NCBI GenBank assembly: GCA_027307045.1
Contig: DAHUXR010000001.1
Location: 56,706-120,705, forward strand
DNA: 64,000 bases
Direction of reading: 5' to 3'
DNA from: Acidobacteriaceae bacterium
GTDB taxonomy: Bacteria; Acidobacteriota; Terriglobia; Terriglobales; Acidobacteriaceae
Made by a program: the position numbers and the translations under genes
Shown here: piece after piece, positions 53,215 through 62,551 of the stretch
How positions within the stretch are numbered: position 1 is the stretch's first letter
Layout: each line of letters starts with the position of its first letter
Notes under the pieces: generated by a model
Told to the model about the DNA's origin: nothing
Databases searched by the model: none
Seen by the model: only the letters and a program-made list of their open reading frames with translations

Positions 53215-54483
53215 ATGCAGATCGGTGTCTACGGTTGTGGTTATCTGGGAACTGTAGTGGCTGCTTGTCTTGCCGATTTTGGCGTGCCCGTGACAGCGTA
53301 CGGCAGCGACTCCGTGAATACCACGTTGCTGGCCAGCGGCATTTTGCCCTTCCATGAAAAGAATTTAAGTGACATTGTCCGCCGCGGCGTGCGTTCCGGG
53401 CGGCTGATGTATTCCACGCACTTGCAGTCCATGGTGCAGCGCGCTGAAATCATCTACCTGGCTGAAGACGCCAACCGTGACATGGAAGCAATCTCCATGG
53501 AGATTGCCAATTACTGCGACCACGGTCAGATTCTGGTCCTGGTCACCCCTGTACCAGTGGGCACGGCGCACAGGATTGAAGAACGCCTCAAGGCTTCCGG
53601 AAAGAACATCACCGTAGTGTCCCATCCGCTGTTCCTGTCTGAAGGTTGCGCGGTGGAAGACTTCAACTGGCCGGACAGAATCGTTCTGGGAACCACATCA
53701 AACGCGGCTGTGACTTCGCTGAAAGCTCTTTATCGACCGCTGGTGATGCGCGGCGTTCCGGTAATTGTGACCAGCCATCAGACAGCGGAGCTGGTGCGTG
53801 AAGCTTCAACGGCATTCCTGGCGACCAAGGTTTCCTTTATCAACGAACTTTCAAGCTTGTGTGAACGCATCAATGCCGATGCGGTTGATCTTTCTCTTGC
53901 CCTTGGACTGGATAAACGCATTGCGCCGCGGTCATTGCAGCCGGGATCGCTGGGCGGAAGCTTTACTGAGTCAGACATGGACTCGCTCGCCAATCTGGCC
54001 GCAGGCTCCGGCGTGTCACTCAAGATCCTGAGCGCCGCGCGGGAAGTGAATCAGGAATTCTGCGGACGCATCATGCGGAAAATCAACAGCGCCATGGGCT
54101 CCGTTGAAGGCAAACAAGTCGGACTGCTGGGACTGGCGTTCAAGCCGAATACGAATTCCGTTGTCAGCTCCGGCTCCATTCGCCTAGCGCGCAGCCTGAT
54201 GGAAAGCGGCGCGCACGTGAAGGCCTATGATCCCATTGCAATGCCGGACGCGCAGCAGGAACTCAGCGGCAACGTGCGCTATTGCGACTCAGCTTATGCC
54301 GTTGCTGAAGGCGCGGACGCGTTGGTTCTGGGCACAGGCTGGCCGGAATTCCGCACGCTCGACTTTGACCGTATCCGCCGCATCATCCGCAACCCGGTGG
54401 TGGTGGACACCAAGAACCTGCTCGACGGTCCCCGCATGAAGGCCCTGGGCTTTGAATATATGGGCGTTGGCCGCGGCGCATAA
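53215..54483 (+). CDS. UDP-glucose/GDP-mannose dehydrogenase-like protein lacking the catalytic cysteine motif
   Basis: A 422-residue three-domain dehydrogenase-fold protein. NAD-binding GCGYLG is at residues 7-12, then TPVPVGT, a central helix (AFLATKVSFINELSSLCERI) and a C-terminal domain (VGLLGLAFKPNT...YDPIAMP). The catalytic motif GGSCFPKD of UDP-glucose dehydrogenases is replaced by GGSFTESD (247-254): Cys is Phe and the Lys is missing. NPEFLREG is replaced by HPLFLSEG (137-144), and LAFKPNTDDxR by LAFKPNTNSVV (308-318). The fold is kept but the oxidation chemistry looks lost, so a divergent or regulatory function is likely. GGAGAG lies about 7 bases before the ATG. A strong terminator follows. 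Confidence 0.85.
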   Translation: MQIGVYGCGYLGTVVAACLADFGVPVTAYGSDSVNTTLLASGILPFHEKNLSDIVRRGVRSGRLMYSTHLQSMVQRAEIIYLAEDANRDMEAISMEIANYCDHGQILVLVTPVPVGTAHRIEERLKASGKNITVVSHPLFLSEGCAVEDFNWPDRIVLGTTSNAAVTSLKALYRPLVMRGVPVIVTSHQTAELVREASTAFLATKVSFINELSSLCERINADAVDLSLALGLDKRIAPRSLQPGSLGGSFTESDMDSLANLAAGSGVSLKILSAAREVNQEFCGRIMRKINSAMGSVEGKQVGLLGLAFKPNTNSVVSSGSIRLARSLMESGAHVKAYDPIAMPDAQQELSGNVRYCDSAYAVAEGADALVLGTGWPEFRTLDFDRIRRIIRNPVVVDTKNLLDGPRMKALGFEYMGVGRGA

Positions 54484-54504
54484 GTTTCCTGAATCATCAA
54501 AGTG

Positions 54505-54535
54505 AAAGCCCCTGCTTTTGTGGCAGGGGCTTTTT
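54505..54535 (+). terminator. Rho-independent terminator
   Basis: AGCCCCTGC pairs perfectly with GCAGGGGCT around the loop TTTTGTG and ends in TTTTT, 24 bp after the dehydrogenase-like gene. Confidence 0.9.
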
Positions 54536-54569
54536 GCTGCTTAAGACATTTCTTGCGTGCGAAATAAAT

Positions 54570-54788
54570 TTAGAAACACGGGAAGAAGATGCCGCTGTTT
54601 CCGTCATTGGGTTTCAGGTGGTCATGCAGGCTGGTCTTTTGCCATGACCACGCGGAGCCGGTTGAAGTCCAGTATTGCCATTTCACCCAGCCGTAGGTGT
54701 TGTTGTAAGTAAACTCTTCTTTGAATTTGCAGTCGGCTGGGCCTCCCGAGCCTGTAGTGCAGCTGTATTCATAATCGACAAGGACCAA
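54570..54788 (-). CDS. Possible small Cys/Trp/Tyr-rich protein or remnant
   Basis: A 72-codon frame with a Cys-, Trp- and Tyr-rich product (VDYEYSCTTGSGGPADCKF, TYGWVKWQYWTSTG) that looks like the end of a secreted protein. It has only a TTG as start and no signal peptide. The DNA directly upstream reads on the plus strand as a decayed Ig-like tail, so this may be a broken gene. Confidence 0.35.
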   Translation of the reverse strand: MVLVDYEYSCTTGSGGPADCKFKEEFTYNNTYGWVKWQYWTSTGSAWSWQKTSLHDHLKPNDGNSGIFFPCF

Positions 54789-54790
54789 AC

Positions 54791-54892
54791 GGATTGGGCA
54801 CGCCGGCTGGAACTTCGGCGGTCATCGTCAGAGCCAGCAGCGCCAGCGGCGGCGCCACGGCCACCAGCACAGTGAATCTCACGGTGCAGTAG
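54791..54892 (+). pseudogene. Remnant of an Ig-like/adhesin C-terminus
   Basis: A short plus-strand frame reads GLGTPAGTSAVIV, then ASSASGGATATSTVNLTVQ and a TAG at 54890-54892. The pattern GTPAGT...TVNLTVQ is the usual C-terminal end of bacterial Ig-like repeat proteins. No start or upstream domain remains. Confidence 0.35.
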
Positions 54893-54910
54893 GAGCAATT
54901 AGCAAACCGG

Positions 54911-55070
54911 GTCAGCCACAGATTACGCAGATCGACGCAGATCAAAATAATTAGCCGCGAATCAAAAAGAAGCGAATCATTTCTAACTTGATCCGTATAT
55001 ATTTCGCGAAATTTGCGGCTGACGTCTCTTATCTGCGAGCATCAGCGCAAATCTGCGGCGAAGAAGAAGT
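54911..55070. repeat. Diverged CAGATTACGCAGAT-type dispersed repeat
   Basis: CCACAGATTACGCAGATCG and ATCTGCGTAAT-like segments, with GCAAATCTGCGGC further on, form an imperfect inverted pair. Such CACAGATTACACAGAT repeats are common between genes in several phyla. No gene is present. Confidence 0.45.
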
Positions 55071-56684
55071 TTATGCCGTCCTTGCCACCTCATACAGATA
55101 TTCCACATAGGACATCACTGCGCCGTCAATGCCCTGGACCTTCGGATTGCTGGATTCGATCACGTAGTATTCATTGGGAGCGTGCGCGCCGCTGCCGTGG
55201 CCAAGGCCGAAGTGTCCTGCGGGCAGGCGCAACGGATCGCCGGTGAAAACATATCCGGGCCATGAGCCGGCCAGACGCGGCATCACGATGGGATCGATTC
55301 CATTGCGTTTGTACACGGCATGTTCCGCGCGCACAACTGCTGCATCAGCAGGCGTGGTGGTGGGATCATAGCCGCCGGTCATGTTGACCTCGATGTCGCC
55401 AAAGCCGTTCTTTGCCAGATGCGCCTTGAGCGCAGCCAGCGCGTCGGCGGCGGTCATGTCAGGCACCAGGCGCATGTCCATCTTGGCCATGGCGCGATGC
55501 GGCAGGATCGTCTTTCCGCCGGGGCCAGTGTAGCCACCCACAAGGCCTTCAATGTTCACGGTTGGTTTTGACACCAGCAGCTCCAGTGATTCCTCAAAGC
55601 TCACGTCATGTACCCAGTGCTCTACGCCCATCTGTTTCATCAGCGCTTTTTCGTCAAGGCGTCGCGCGGCTTCTGCGACCATAGCTTTTTCCTGCGCGGA
55701 GATCGGCCGCGCCTTATCGGCAAATCCGGCAATCGCTGGATCGTTGCCGTCAGCGGAGACCAGCGTGTTCAGCGCTTTTACCAGATGCCACGCAGGTGAA
55801 TCGAGCCGCGCCTTGTTGCTGGAGTGGATGTCGGCTTTGGGACCGCGTCCCCACTTCTCACCGCTGGAAACCAGTTCCAGTTCCACCACGCCTTTCGCGC
55901 CCAGAAACGCCGTAACTTTTCCGTCAGGGTCTTGCGAAGCAAACGGCATAAAGATTCCCACCGTTTTCTTCAGCGCGGCCAGAACTTCCGGCCGGTGGAC
56001 CACCTGGGCAAAATGCGGCGAGCCAATTTCTTCTTCTCCTTCAGCCACAAAAACAAAGTTCACCGGGAGCTTGCGGCCCGCGCCGCGGATCGCGTGCAGC
56101 GCCGCCAGGAAAGTTGATTCAGGCCCTTTCTGGTTGACCGCGCCGCGACCCACCACAACTTTGCCGAAGCCCGGCTTATCCACGATGCGAGCCTCCCACG
56201 GCGGTGACGACCACTCTGAGGGATCGACCTGCTTCACGTCATACATAAAATAAAGGCCAAGAGTTTTGGGAGCGCCCGCGTCCAGCGTGGCAAAGATTCC
56301 CGGCTGTCCGTCCGTAGGGATTTTTGTCACCTGCTGGAAGCCGGCGTCGCGCAGCATCTGCATGGCGAGTTCGCAACCTTCATTCATCCCGCGATTTTCC
56401 GCGGCGATGGAAGGCTGCTTCATCCACGTCTGCATCCGCTGCACGGTTTCATCATGGCGCTTGGTGATCTCAGCGCGAATAGCGGACAAGTCATCGTCAA
56501 ACCCAGTGAGGCCGGTGGCGGAAGCAAAGACATCTTCCGTAGCGCTTATCCAGCCTGGGAGCGCAAGACTCGCTGCTCCCGCGGCTGCGCCCACCAGGAA
56601 GCTGCGCCGATCAAACGGATTGCCGGATGGTTCTGCCGGCGCTACGCTGGCTTTCAAGTTTTTCTGCTCTGATTTGCTGGACAT
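55071..56684 (-). CDS. Tat-exported M20-like hydrolase with altered metal ligands
   Basis: A 537-residue protein. A twin-arginine signal (DRRSFLVGAAAGAASLALPGW, RR at 26-27) precedes a peptidase M20 fold. The usual GHYDVQPV is LYFMYDVKQVD here, so the first metal-ligand His is Met147. The bridging Asp in GRGAxDDKG is Asn184 (GRGAVNQKG). Catalytic EGEEEIGS (about 215-222), ADIHSS and the C-terminal HGSGAHAPNEYY are kept. With one of the metal ligands and the bridging Asp changed, the protein may bind a single metal or have another activity. The start at 56684 has AGGAGA upstream; a longer reading would precede the Tat signal. The preceding gene runs the other way. Confidence 0.82.
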   Translation of the reverse strand: MSSKSEQKNLKASVAPAEPSGNPFDRRSFLVGAAAGAASLALPGWISATEDVFASATGLTGFDDDLSAIRAEITKRHDETVQRMQTWMKQPSIAAENRGMNEGCELAMQMLRDAGFQQVTKIPTDGQPGIFATLDAGAPKTLGLYFMYDVKQVDPSEWSSPPWEARIVDKPGFGKVVVGRGAVNQKGPESTFLAALHAIRGAGRKLPVNFVFVAEGEEEIGSPHFAQVVHRPEVLAALKKTVGIFMPFASQDPDGKVTAFLGAKGVVELELVSSGEKWGRGPKADIHSSNKARLDSPAWHLVKALNTLVSADGNDPAIAGFADKARPISAQEKAMVAEAARRLDEKALMKQMGVEHWVHDVSFEESLELLVSKPTVNIEGLVGGYTGPGGKTILPHRAMAKMDMRLVPDMTAADALAALKAHLAKNGFGDIEVNMTGGYDPTTTPADAAVVRAEHAVYKRNGIDPIVMPRLAGSWPGYVFTGDPLRLPAGHFGLGHGSGAHAPNEYYVIESSNPKVQGIDGAVMSYVEYLYEVARTA

Positions 56685-56821
56685 AAGGGCGTCTCCTGGA
56701 TAAAGAGGTACGAAATAACGATGCGGCGAATTATAAGACGCGAAGAGAGGCCGCGCATCCTCAATCTTCAATCTTCGGTCCGGCAGTAACACCCGGGTAT
56801 ACTCAAGTTTTGGGCGAGACG

Positions 56822-57586
56822 ATGAATCGTGCTGAAAAAAACGGCGCCAGGCTGGCGGCCGCAATGGTTGTGCTGTCTCCGCTGCTGGTATGCCAGGGAA
56901 TCTATGTCCGTCGTGTGACGCCCAAATTACCGGAGGCCGACGGACCTCGCTCAGGCGAAGCCGGCTGCGGAGCGCCATTGCGACTGATGGTCCTGGGGGA
57001 TTCGGCCGCGGCCGGAGTAGGTGTGCGTACCCAGGAAGAAGCGCTTGCCGGTTATATGGTGAGCGGGCTCAAGAAGAAATTCCGTGTCGCCTGGAAAGTG
57101 GAAGCGCAGACGGGCGCCACCACCCGCAGCACCATCGCCAGCCTCAAAAGCATGGCGCAGGAACCATTCGCCGCCGTCGCAATATCGCTGGGCGTCAATG
57201 ATGTTACCTGTGGAAGGCGCGCAACTACGTGGCTGGCCGAGCTGGATGAGTTAGCCGGTCTCTTGCGCCTTAAGTTTGGTGCACAGAGGATGCTCTGGAG
57301 CGGACTGCCGCCGATGCATGAATTTCCCGCGTTGCCGCAGCCGTTGCGCTGGTATCTGGGAGCCAGAGCGAAATGGTTTGGCCGCCTCCTGCGCGAATGG
57401 GCGGAGCCGCAACCTGACTGCGTGTTCGTCGCTGTGCCAGCCGGCGGTTACGGGCCGATGATGGCGGAAGATGGCTTTCATCCGGGGCCCCGTATGTATG
57501 AGATGTGGGGCGCGGAGATGGCAAGACGGATCATGGAAGGCCGCGGATTATTTCCGCATGAACCAACAGCGGCCCAAAAGGACTAA
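56822..57586 (+). CDS. SGNH/GDSL-type esterase
   Basis: A 254-residue protein with an N-terminal hydrophobic anchor or signal (ARLAAAMVVLSPLLVCQGIYV). SGNH blocks are VLGDSAAAGVG (nucleophile Ser), ISLGVNDVTCG (block III, G-x-N-D) and DGFHPGPRMY (Asp-His dyad). The family includes esterases and lipases acting on small esters, lipids or acetylated polymers. The ATG at 56822 is used; an in-frame TTG four codons earlier is less likely. Confidence 0.88.
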   Translation: MNRAEKNGARLAAAMVVLSPLLVCQGIYVRRVTPKLPEADGPRSGEAGCGAPLRLMVLGDSAAAGVGVRTQEEALAGYMVSGLKKKFRVAWKVEAQTGATTRSTIASLKSMAQEPFAAVAISLGVNDVTCGRRATTWLAELDELAGLLRLKFGAQRMLWSGLPPMHEFPALPQPLRWYLGARAKWFGRLLREWAEPQPDCVFVAVPAGGYGPMMAEDGFHPGPRMYEMWGAEMARRIMEGRGLFPHEPTAAQKD

Positions 57587-57622
57587 TAGATTTTGTGCGT
57601 TCACTATCGACAATGCCGCAGC

Positions 57623-57871
57623 TTAAGTCGGGCGATACGCTCTTTCCACCCTCTCAACTACTCTCTTTACGTATCGTGGCTTTTTCCCTTTTATGACCCG
57701 GAACTTACGGCCGCAGGTAGGGCAGGGCGGAACAAAATACAATTCCTCATGCGGCGCCAGCATCAGGTGGTCGCATTTGCAGCGCCAGGCCACATGGTTG
57801 CCAAGCCCGCGTCCATAGGTCGTTTCGCCGTCTTTCCACTGGATCGGAACGTCTTCATAAAATCTGGCCAT
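57623..57871 (-). CDS. Small zinc-ribbon hypothetical protein
   Basis: An 82-residue protein. WRCKCDHLM and PPCPTCGRKF give two C-x-C/C-x2-C knuckles, enough for one zinc ribbon, followed by a basic tail (RVIKGKKPRYVKRVVERVERA). The start at 57871 is set by GGAGG seven bases before the ATG. Nucleic-acid binding is possible; no family is recognised. Confidence 0.65.
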   Translation of the reverse strand: MARFYEDVPIQWKDGETTYGRGLGNHVAWRCKCDHLMLAPHEELYFVPPCPTCGRKFRVIKGKKPRYVKRVVERVERAYRPT

Positions 57872-58167
57872 GCGCTGCCTCCGGAGATGCATTCTATTCC
57901 ATGAATCCGTCGAATCAAAAGAAAGCCTTCAAGTCCGGCATCCAAAGCGGTTTCCACTCGCATCAAAGTCTTCTCGGGTAGAAGCCAAAAAATACAACTA
58001 ATAGATTCGAACCCAATTTTGTTTTGGACTCATCGGGGGCCCCGCTTGCACAACCCGTCGGGCAGGGGTGTAATATTCGCGTGATCTGGCTGCCTGAAAC
58101 GGCTAAGTGATTGAATCCTTAGTCTCGGCAACAGATTCCAGGAAATAAAATTCGTCTAGAAACTTTC

Positions 58168-61100
58168 TTGAGTACCCACAGAGCACAACCCGATTCTCCT
58201 CCAGCAAGCGAAGCTCCCGCTTTTCCGACCGATGGTCAAACACCCGGGCAGGTCTTTTCCGGCGGCGGCGAGCTGGGTGAGAGAATTCGCTCATTCGATT
58301 GGTCAAGCACCCCCATGGGGCCAATTGCCACCTGGCCGCAGAGCTTAAAGACCGCGGTCCGCATCCTGATTACCTCCCGCTATTCCATGTGGATGGGCTG
58401 GGGACCGGAGCTGATCTTTCTTTATAACGACGCCTATGCGCGGCAGACTTTGGGCAAGAAGCATCCCTGGGCGCTGGCCAAACCGGCGCGTGTGGTGTGG
58501 GCAGAAATCTGGGCGGATCTTGATTCTCGCGTCCGCACCGTAACGGAAACTGGAGAGGCCACATGGGATGAGGCGCTGATGCTGTTCCTGGAGCGCAGCG
58601 GCTATCCGGAAGAAACCTACCATACTTTTTCCTACAGTCCCTTAACGGGCGACGACGGCAAAATCAATGGCCTCTTCTGCGTAGTGATGGAGGAGACAGA
58701 GCGCGTTATTGGAGAGCGCCAGCTCGCTTTGCTGCGTCATCTGGCGGCTGGTCTCAGCTCAAAAATCACGGAAGAGGAAGTTTCCATCGCGATTCCGGCC
58801 AGCCTTAAAACCAATCCGCAGGATCTGCCGTTCACGCTCGGATATCTTTTTGAACATGAACAAACGCGCGCGCGGCTGGTCTGCGCAACCGGAATCGAAC
58901 CCGGCCATCCGGCGGCGCCTGCAATGATTGAAATTGATGCCGCGGACGCGGTATGGCCAATTCGTGACCTTTTGAATACGAAAGGCCCGGTGTTTGTAGA
59001 GCACCTGACGGAGCGTTTCGGTTCGACGCCTACCGGCGCGTGGGACCGGACTCCAACGCGCGCAATCCTTGTTCCAATTACGGGACAGGGGCAGGACCGC
59101 CCGGCGGGAGTGTTCATCACGGCGCTCAATCCTTACCGCCAGCTCGACGCCGGTTATTCCGGATTCATTGATCTTGTCGCCGGACAAATTGCCGCGGGAA
59201 TCGCCAATGCCCGCGCTTATGAACATGAGCGGCATCGCGCGGAAGAGTTGGCGGCGCTGGATCGCGCAAAGACAACTTTCTTCAGCAATGTGAGCCATGA
59301 GTTCCGCACGCCTTTGACCCTGATGCTGGGCCCAACGGAAGACGCGCTGGCGAACCCGGAAAAAGTCTTGCGCGGCAAAGAACTGGAAACCGTCCATCGC
59401 AATGAGCTGCGCTTGCTCAAGCTGGTGAATACGCTGCTGGATTTTTCGCGCCTGGAAGCCGGACGGGTTACCGCCACCTATCAGCCCACCGATCTGAGCG
59501 CATACACCATGGAACTGGCCAGCATTTTTCGGTCGGCGATTGAAAAAGCCGGATTGAATTACGTTGTGGAATGTGCCCCATTGCCGCAGCCGGTCTATAT
59601 CGACCGTGAAATGTGGGAAAAGATCGTGCTCAACCTGATCTCTAACGCCTTGAAGTCCACATTTCATGGCTCCATTGAACTTGAGCTGGTAAACAAAGCG
59701 GACCACGTTGAATTTAGCGTTCGCGATACGGGAACGGGCATTCCCGAGCACGAACTCGCTCATCTGTTTGAAAGGTTTCGTCGGGTGGAGCGCGCCCGCC
59801 GCCGGACGCATGAAGGCAGCGGAATTGGGCTTGCGCTTGTTCATGAGTTGCTGGCCATGCATGGCGGCAAAATCACGGTGCAGAGCCAGGTCGGAAAGGG
59901 AACAACTTTCACGGTAACGCTGCCGTATGGAAGCCAGCATCTTCCCAAAGATCGCGTCAGGCCGGAGGCCGAACAGATTGTTCCCGGAACGGCGCGCAAA
60001 GCGTTCGTCCATGAAGCCCTGAGCTGGCTGCCGGAACATGCGCTTAACGACACGGCAAGCCGCGAAGACCTGGAAGCCGCGGACGCTTTGAGTGCGCCGC
60101 GTTTGGTTACGTCCAGCAAGCCGCGCGTGCTGCTGGCGGATGACAATCGCGACATGCGCGAATATGTCCGGCGGTTGCTCAGTTCGAGATTTGAAGTCAC
60201 CACGGCGGAAAACGGCAGGCAGGCGCTGGAGAAAGCCAATCAGCAGTTGCCGGCTCTGGTCCTGAGTGACGTGATGATGCCGGAAATGGACGGCCTGCAA
60301 CTCCTGGCCGCGCTGCGGGAAAATCCTGCCACTTCTTTCGTGCCGGTGGTGCTGCTTTCGGCGCGGGCCGGCGAGGAATCGCTGATTGAAGGCATGATGT
60401 CCGGCGCCGACGATTACGTGGTGAAGCCGTTCACGGCGCGTGAACTGCTGGCGCGCGTGGAAGCCCACATCAAGATCGCGAGTTTCCGCCGCGAAGCGCT
60501 GGAAAGAGAATCGCGCCTGCAAAGCGAGTTGCGCGAGTCTGAGCGCGAACAGCAGCAGTTGCTGGATGTGGTGAACCAGTCCACTGATTTTATCGGACTG
60601 GCGGACATGCAAGGGCATGTGCTTTACGTAAATAAAAGCGCGCGCGCCATGATGGGGCTGCAAGAAAATCAGGATGTCCGCAGCCTCAGGATCAAGGATT
60701 TCTTTTTCCCTGAAGACGTTCCTTTTCTTGAGCACGAGGTAATCTCCACCGTGGTGCGAGAGGGCCGTTGGCAGGGCGAAGCTAATTTCCGCCATTTCAA
60801 AACTGGCGCCAGCATTCCGGTGGACTATCACGTTTTCCCCATCAACGACCCCCAGACCGGCGAGATGGTCGGGCTGGCCACCGTGACGCGCGACATGCGC
60901 GAGCGCAAAAAGACGGAAGCGGCGCTGCGCAAGAGTGAAGAGCAATACCGTGTGCTGGCGGAGTTGAGCCCGCAGGCCCTGTGGACGGCGGATCGCCACG
61001 GTCGCGTGCTTTACGCGAACCAGAGATTTCTGGAATACGTTGGCAAAGATTTTGCCCCCAGAGATGGCACAGAGTATCTCGATCTGTTTCATGAAGAGGA

Positions 61101-62400
61101 CCGTGAGCGCGTCTTGAACGTGTGGACGCACAGCGTAAAAACCGGTGAAGACTACATGCTCGATGCGCGGCTGATTCGCGCCAATGACGGCGCCGCGCGT
61201 TGGTGGCATTGGCGTGCTCTGCCATTGCGCGATGATACCGGCGCGATCCAGCAATGGCTGGGCGTGGCTAATGACGTGCATGAGAGCCGCGTGGCCGAGG
61301 AAGCTGTCCGTACCGAGCGTGCCCGGCTGGTGGAAATGTTCCGCCAGGCGCCCGCTTTTATGGCGATGTTGCGCGGCCCCGAGCACGTTTTTGAAAGGAC
61401 CAACCGGCAGTATCAGGAATTGATCGGCAATCGCGATGTGCTGGGTAAGCCTCTGCGCGAGGCATTGCCTGAAGCCGCGGAACAGGGCTTCATCGATATT
61501 CTTGACAAGGTTTATCAAACTGGCGAGCCTTTCGTGGCCAATGGTCTCAGCATCAGCATTGCGCGAACTCCCGGGCAGCCGCTGGAAGAGCGCTACCTGG
61601 ATTTTGTGTACCAGCCGATGCGCGAAACCGACGGCACAATTTCCGGTGTTCTGGTCCTGGGCGTTGATGTTACCGAGCGCAAGCGCACGGAAGCCGCGCT
61701 ATTGCAGAGCGAAAAACTGGCCGCCGTGGGACGCCTCTCGGCTTCGATCGCGCATGAAATCAACAATCCTCTTGAAGCCGTGACCAACCTGCTTTACCTC
61801 ATCAATGAGGAAAAAGATCTTTCTGAACAGGCCCGCAGCTTTACTCATCTGGCGCAACAGGAGCTGGCGCGCGTGAGCCAGATCGCCACGCAGACGCTCC
61901 GCTTCTATCGCCAGCCCACCGCGCGGACAGCCGTGCGCGTCTCAGAACAGCTTGATTCCGTGCTCAAGCTCTATCAGGGCCGCCTTGCCTCGGCCGGCGT
62001 GGAAGTCGTCCGCGATTACCGCTCCGCCGCTCCGCTGCTTGCCTTTGAAGGCGAACTGCGCCAGGTATTCACCAACCTTGTCGGCAACGCCCTGGACGCA
62101 TCGCGCAACGGCGGCAAGATGACGCTGCGTGAGCGCGAAGCCACGGACTGGCGCACAGGACGCAAAGGCGTGCGCATCACCGTGGCCGACCGCGGCCATG
62201 GCATGTCCAGGGAAACGCTGCGCCGCATCTTTGAGCCATTCTTCTCAACCAAAGGCATTACCGGTACCGGCTTGGGCCTGTGGGTGACGCTGGGCATCGT
62301 TCACAAACATGAAGGTCGTGTAAAGGTGCGCAGCAGCGAATCGCCAGAGCATCACGGAACAGTGTTCAGCGTGTTCATACCACATAGGGAAAAGGATTAA
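58168..62400 (+). CDS. Tandem hybrid sensor histidine kinase (two kinase modules with an internal receiver)
   Basis: A 1410-residue soluble sensor with no membrane segment. The order is a PAS-like domain (about 30-165), a GAF-like domain (about 190-350), HisKA with H377 in FFSNVSHEFRTPL, HATPase (NLISNALK, GTGIPEHEL, GSGIGLALVHEL), a receiver with D701 in VLSDVMMPEMDG and K in DDYVVKPF, three PAS domains (about 785-1170), a second HisKA with H1196 in SIAHEINNPLEAV and a second HATPase (NLVGNALDAS, GTGLGLWVTLGIV). Phosphorelay from module 1 to D701 and autonomous signalling by module 2 are inferred. The start is TTG without a ribosome-binding site; the true start could be slightly different. 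The output partner is not in the window. Confidence 0.9.
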   Translation: MSTHRAQPDSPPASEAPAFPTDGQTPGQVFSGGGELGERIRSFDWSSTPMGPIATWPQSLKTAVRILITSRYSMWMGWGPELIFLYNDAYARQTLGKKHPWALAKPARVVWAEIWADLDSRVRTVTETGEATWDEALMLFLERSGYPEETYHTFSYSPLTGDDGKINGLFCVVMEETERVIGERQLALLRHLAAGLSSKITEEEVSIAIPASLKTNPQDLPFTLGYLFEHEQTRARLVCATGIEPGHPAAPAMIEIDAADAVWPIRDLLNTKGPVFVEHLTERFGSTPTGAWDRTPTRAILVPITGQGQDRPAGVFITALNPYRQLDAGYSGFIDLVAGQIAAGIANARAYEHERHRAEELAALDRAKTTFFSNVSHEFRTPLTLMLGPTEDALANPEKVLRGKELETVHRNELRLLKLVNTLLDFSRLEAGRVTATYQPTDLSAYTMELASIFRSAIEKAGLNYVVECAPLPQPVYIDREMWEKIVLNLISNALKSTFHGSIELELVNKADHVEFSVRDTGTGIPEHELAHLFERFRRVERARRRTHEGSGIGLALVHELLAMHGGKITVQSQVGKGTTFTVTLPYGSQHLPKDRVRPEAEQIVPGTARKAFVHEALSWLPEHALNDTASREDLEAADALSAPRLVTSSKPRVLLADDNRDMREYVRRLLSSRFEVTTAENGRQALEKANQQLPALVLSDVMMPEMDGLQLLAALRENPATSFVPVVLLSARAGEESLIEGMMSGADDYVVKPFTARELLARVEAHIKIASFRREALERESRLQSELRESEREQQQLLDVVNQSTDFIGLADMQGHVLYVNKSARAMMGLQENQDVRSLRIKDFFFPEDVPFLEHEVISTVVREGRWQGEANFRHFKTGASIPVDYHVFPINDPQTGEMVGLATVTRDMRERKKTEAALRKSEEQYRVLAELSPQALWTADRHGRVLYANQRFLEYVGKDFAPRDGTEYLDLFHEEDRERVLNVWTHSVKTGEDYMLDARLIRANDGAARWWHWRALPLRDDTGAIQQWLGVANDVHESRVAEEAVRTERARLVEMFRQAPAFMAMLRGPEHVFERTNRQYQELIGNRDVLGKPLREALPEAAEQGFIDILDKVYQTGEPFVANGLSISIARTPGQPLEERYLDFVYQPMRETDGTISGVLVLGVDVTERKRTEAALLQSEKLAAVGRLSASIAHEINNPLEAVTNLLYLINEEKDLSEQARSFTHLAQQELARVSQIATQTLRFYRQPTARTAVRVSEQLDSVLKLYQGRLASAGVEVVRDYRSAAPLLAFEGELRQVFTNLVGNALDASRNGGKMTLREREATDWRTGRKGVRITVADRGHGMSRETLRRIFEPFFSTKGITGTGLGLWVTLGIVHKHEGRVKVRSSESPEHHGTVFSVFIPHREKD

Positions 62401-62551
62401 GCCGCTCTGCGGTTCCGACATCTCGGGGAAGTTCCCTACGTGATAGCGAGGGATTAAGGCATTTCCCGGGACAACCTCCCTTGAGCAGCCGCTCTCCTAT
62501 CTATCGACGTTCCCCTTCTTAACTGAAAGCTCAGGTTTCAAGGAGGACTTC

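Noticed and set aside
58759-61518. A 919-codon open frame on the minus strand, opposite the hybrid kinase gene
   Set aside because: It mirrors a high-GC coding sequence, has no recognisable domain and no separate start signals. The plus-strand kinase has clear domains throughout.
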